From assembly GCA_965237985.1 (NCBI GenBank), contig OZ250161.1, positions 1,674,001-1,738,000 of the forward strand: a DNA stretch of 64,000 nt, read 5' to 3'. Shown one piece after another: positions 63,007-64,000 of this stretch (within the stretch, counting starts at the first letter, position 1; each line of letters starts with the position of its first letter). Made by a program: the position numbers and the translations under genes. This stretch comes from G965212025 sp965237985. GTDB taxonomy: Bacteria; Pseudomonadota; Gammaproteobacteria; Poriferisulfidales; Oxydemutatoraceae. The notes beneath the pieces were generated by a model. It saw only the letters and a program-made list of their open reading frames with translations, made no database searches and was not told the origin of the DNA.

Positions 63007-64000
63007 ATGGAAAAAACCATTTTTTGGCGCCGGATGACTGCCCATCCGATGTTGCAGCCGCTGGTTCGGAAACTGGTGCGCACAGATACGTTTGAAGTCT
63101 TGCGCCGGGTAAAGCGCCTGTTCCAGGTTTTACATGGTTCGGCTCGCCGCCAACTGGTGCTCGCGCAACTGGCTTACGTTGTACGTGATGTTGGTGCCAC
63201 GCTTTCCGTAGGTGGATTCGCGTTGCTGTTGATCCTGCTCAATGCGCCTTCTCTGGCCGTGCAACATCCGCAGCTGGCATTTATCTACCATCTGTTTGAT
63301 TTTGGTGTTGAAGAAAACTTCTTGCTGGCCGTCAGTGTATTTTTTGTTTTTTTTCTGATCTGCGAGAAAGCGTTTTTTCTTTTTGCGACCTGGTACAGCC
63401 AGCGTGCGGTGGAATACCTCACGCGCACATGTGCGGTGGATCTTTATCGCTACTACATCACCCTGGACTATGAAAAACATATCAGTTTGAGCCAGGCCGA
63501 AATATTCACACGCAGCATGGACAGCCTGGAAAGTGTTACCAGAACCAACGTTCTTCTCTTGATCACCCTGTTTTCAGCAACGGTCAATATCATTTTGGTG
63601 ATGGTATTCCTCGGGAGTTACTACCCTTTGGCCACTTTGGCAATGGCGGGCGGAATTTTTTTCACCTACTACGTGGTTTACGGTGCTTTGCGACAGAGGA
63701 TCATTCGTTACGGGAAGGAAATGCATTTTACCAAGGCTAGGCAGTACAAGTTTCTGCGCGAAGGGGTGTCCGGGTTTCTCGAGGTGTTATTGCGCGGCAA
63801 GGCTCAGGAATTTTGTCACGAAATCGACCAGATCATGACCCGCAGAGCTCGGATCAAAGTGAAGCTGGTGATGTTTGCCCAAGCCATCCAGCCCATTATT
63901 ACCGCTTTTGGGATGCTGTTTGTTTTAGGTGTGATCAGTTATTTCGTGTATTTTGACAACCCGGGGCTTGTCTTTCCAGCTTTGGCACTTTTCGTGGCCG
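63007..64000 (+). CDS. ABC transporter, transmembrane domain, 3' partial
   Basis: An open frame starting MEKTIFWRRMTAHPMLQPLV at 63007 runs off the right edge for 331 codons. It has at least four hydrophobic helices: LSVGGFALLLILLNAP, LLAVSVFFVFFLICEKAFFL, LLLITLFSATVNIILVMVFL and AFGMLFVLGVISYFVYF. Between them lie charged loops with TRSMDSLESVTRTNVL and YKFLREGVSGFLEVLLRGKA, resembling the type-1 exporter fold of PglK-like proteins. The nucleotide-binding domain would follow beyond the window. The substrate (lipid-linked sugar, peptide or other) cannot be told. Confidence 0.7.
   Translation, partial: MEKTIFWRRMTAHPMLQPLVRKLVRTDTFEVLRRVKRLFQVLHGSARRQLVLAQLAYVVRDVGATLSVGGFALLLILLNAPSLAVQHPQLAFIYHLFDFGVEENFLLAVSVFFVFFLICEKAFFLFATWYSQRAVEYLTRTCAVDLYRYYITLDYEKHISLSQAEIFTRSMDSLESVTRTNVLLLITLFSATVNIILVMVFLGSYYPLATLAMAGGIFFTYYVVYGALRQRIIRYGKEMHFTKARQYKFLREGVSGFLEVLLRGKAQEFCHEIDQIMTRRARIKVKLVMFAQAIQPIITAFGMLFVLGVISYFVYFDNPGLVFPALALFVA

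Overview
The window looks like a gammaproteobacterial chromosome, about half G+C. The core genes support this: glmU-glmS, gltD-hemE, trmJ, rpsU, uvrD, polA near an aminoglycoside-phosphotransferase-type homoserine kinase, and a TRAP transporter. I cannot name a genus. Two things dominate. Positions 1 to about 33.2 kb hold a defence and mobile-element island that abuts the 3' end of glmS. Three long tandem-repeat arrays lie in the housekeeping half.

Layout. 1-6.9 kb is a scrapyard: the end of a YgjP-type metallopeptidase, a copy of the hsdM/glmS junction, a 2.3-kb almost identical copy of the middle of sspC, a decayed IS1595-type insertion sequence, an AT-rich methyltransferase gene, a truncated IS481-type element and a secreted HNH nuclease. 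7.8-9.0 kb encodes a lipoprotein. 9.1-22.7 kb is a DNA phosphorothioation locus: a divergent cysteine desulfurase (sspA), then sspB (DUF4007), sspC and sspD, followed in the same operon by a PLD-helicase, a 72-residue protein, a DndD-like SMC ATPase and an unknown protein. A sigma-region-4-like protein follows separately. 22.8-26.6 kb is a YhaN/YhaO (SbcC/SbcD-like) pair. 27.2-33.2 kb is a complete type I restriction-modification operon (hsdM, hsdS, hsdR). It starts 87 bp from the glmS stop codon.

33.2-44.6 kb is a leftward run of core genes: rpsU, gltD, hemE, trmJ, an epimerase, glmU and glmS. Between the epimerase and glmU lie about 3.5 kb of tandem ~311-bp copies of the glmU 5' end. A ~96-bp array of about 20 units lies upstream of rpsU (44.8-46.6 kb). 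A large secreted GLUG-repeat protein, uvrD and a TRAP transporter with dctP opposed to dctQM follow. A ~158-bp array separates dctQ from homoserine kinase and supplies the kinase's last codons. A 5'-truncated S8 peptidase, polA and the start of an ABC-transporter membrane protein end the window.

Inferred logic: sspA-D would mark host DNA with phosphorothioates, and the downstream operon genes would attack unmarked DNA. The type I system adds a methylation-based barrier. Three copies of the glmS 3' end (33.25, 26.65-26.76 and 1.1 kb) suggest that modules accumulated at a glmS-linked (attTn7-like) site. The near-identical copies, the IS fusion and the arrays point to very active recent recombination. 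Assembly chimerism must be excluded for 0.7-3.5 kb.
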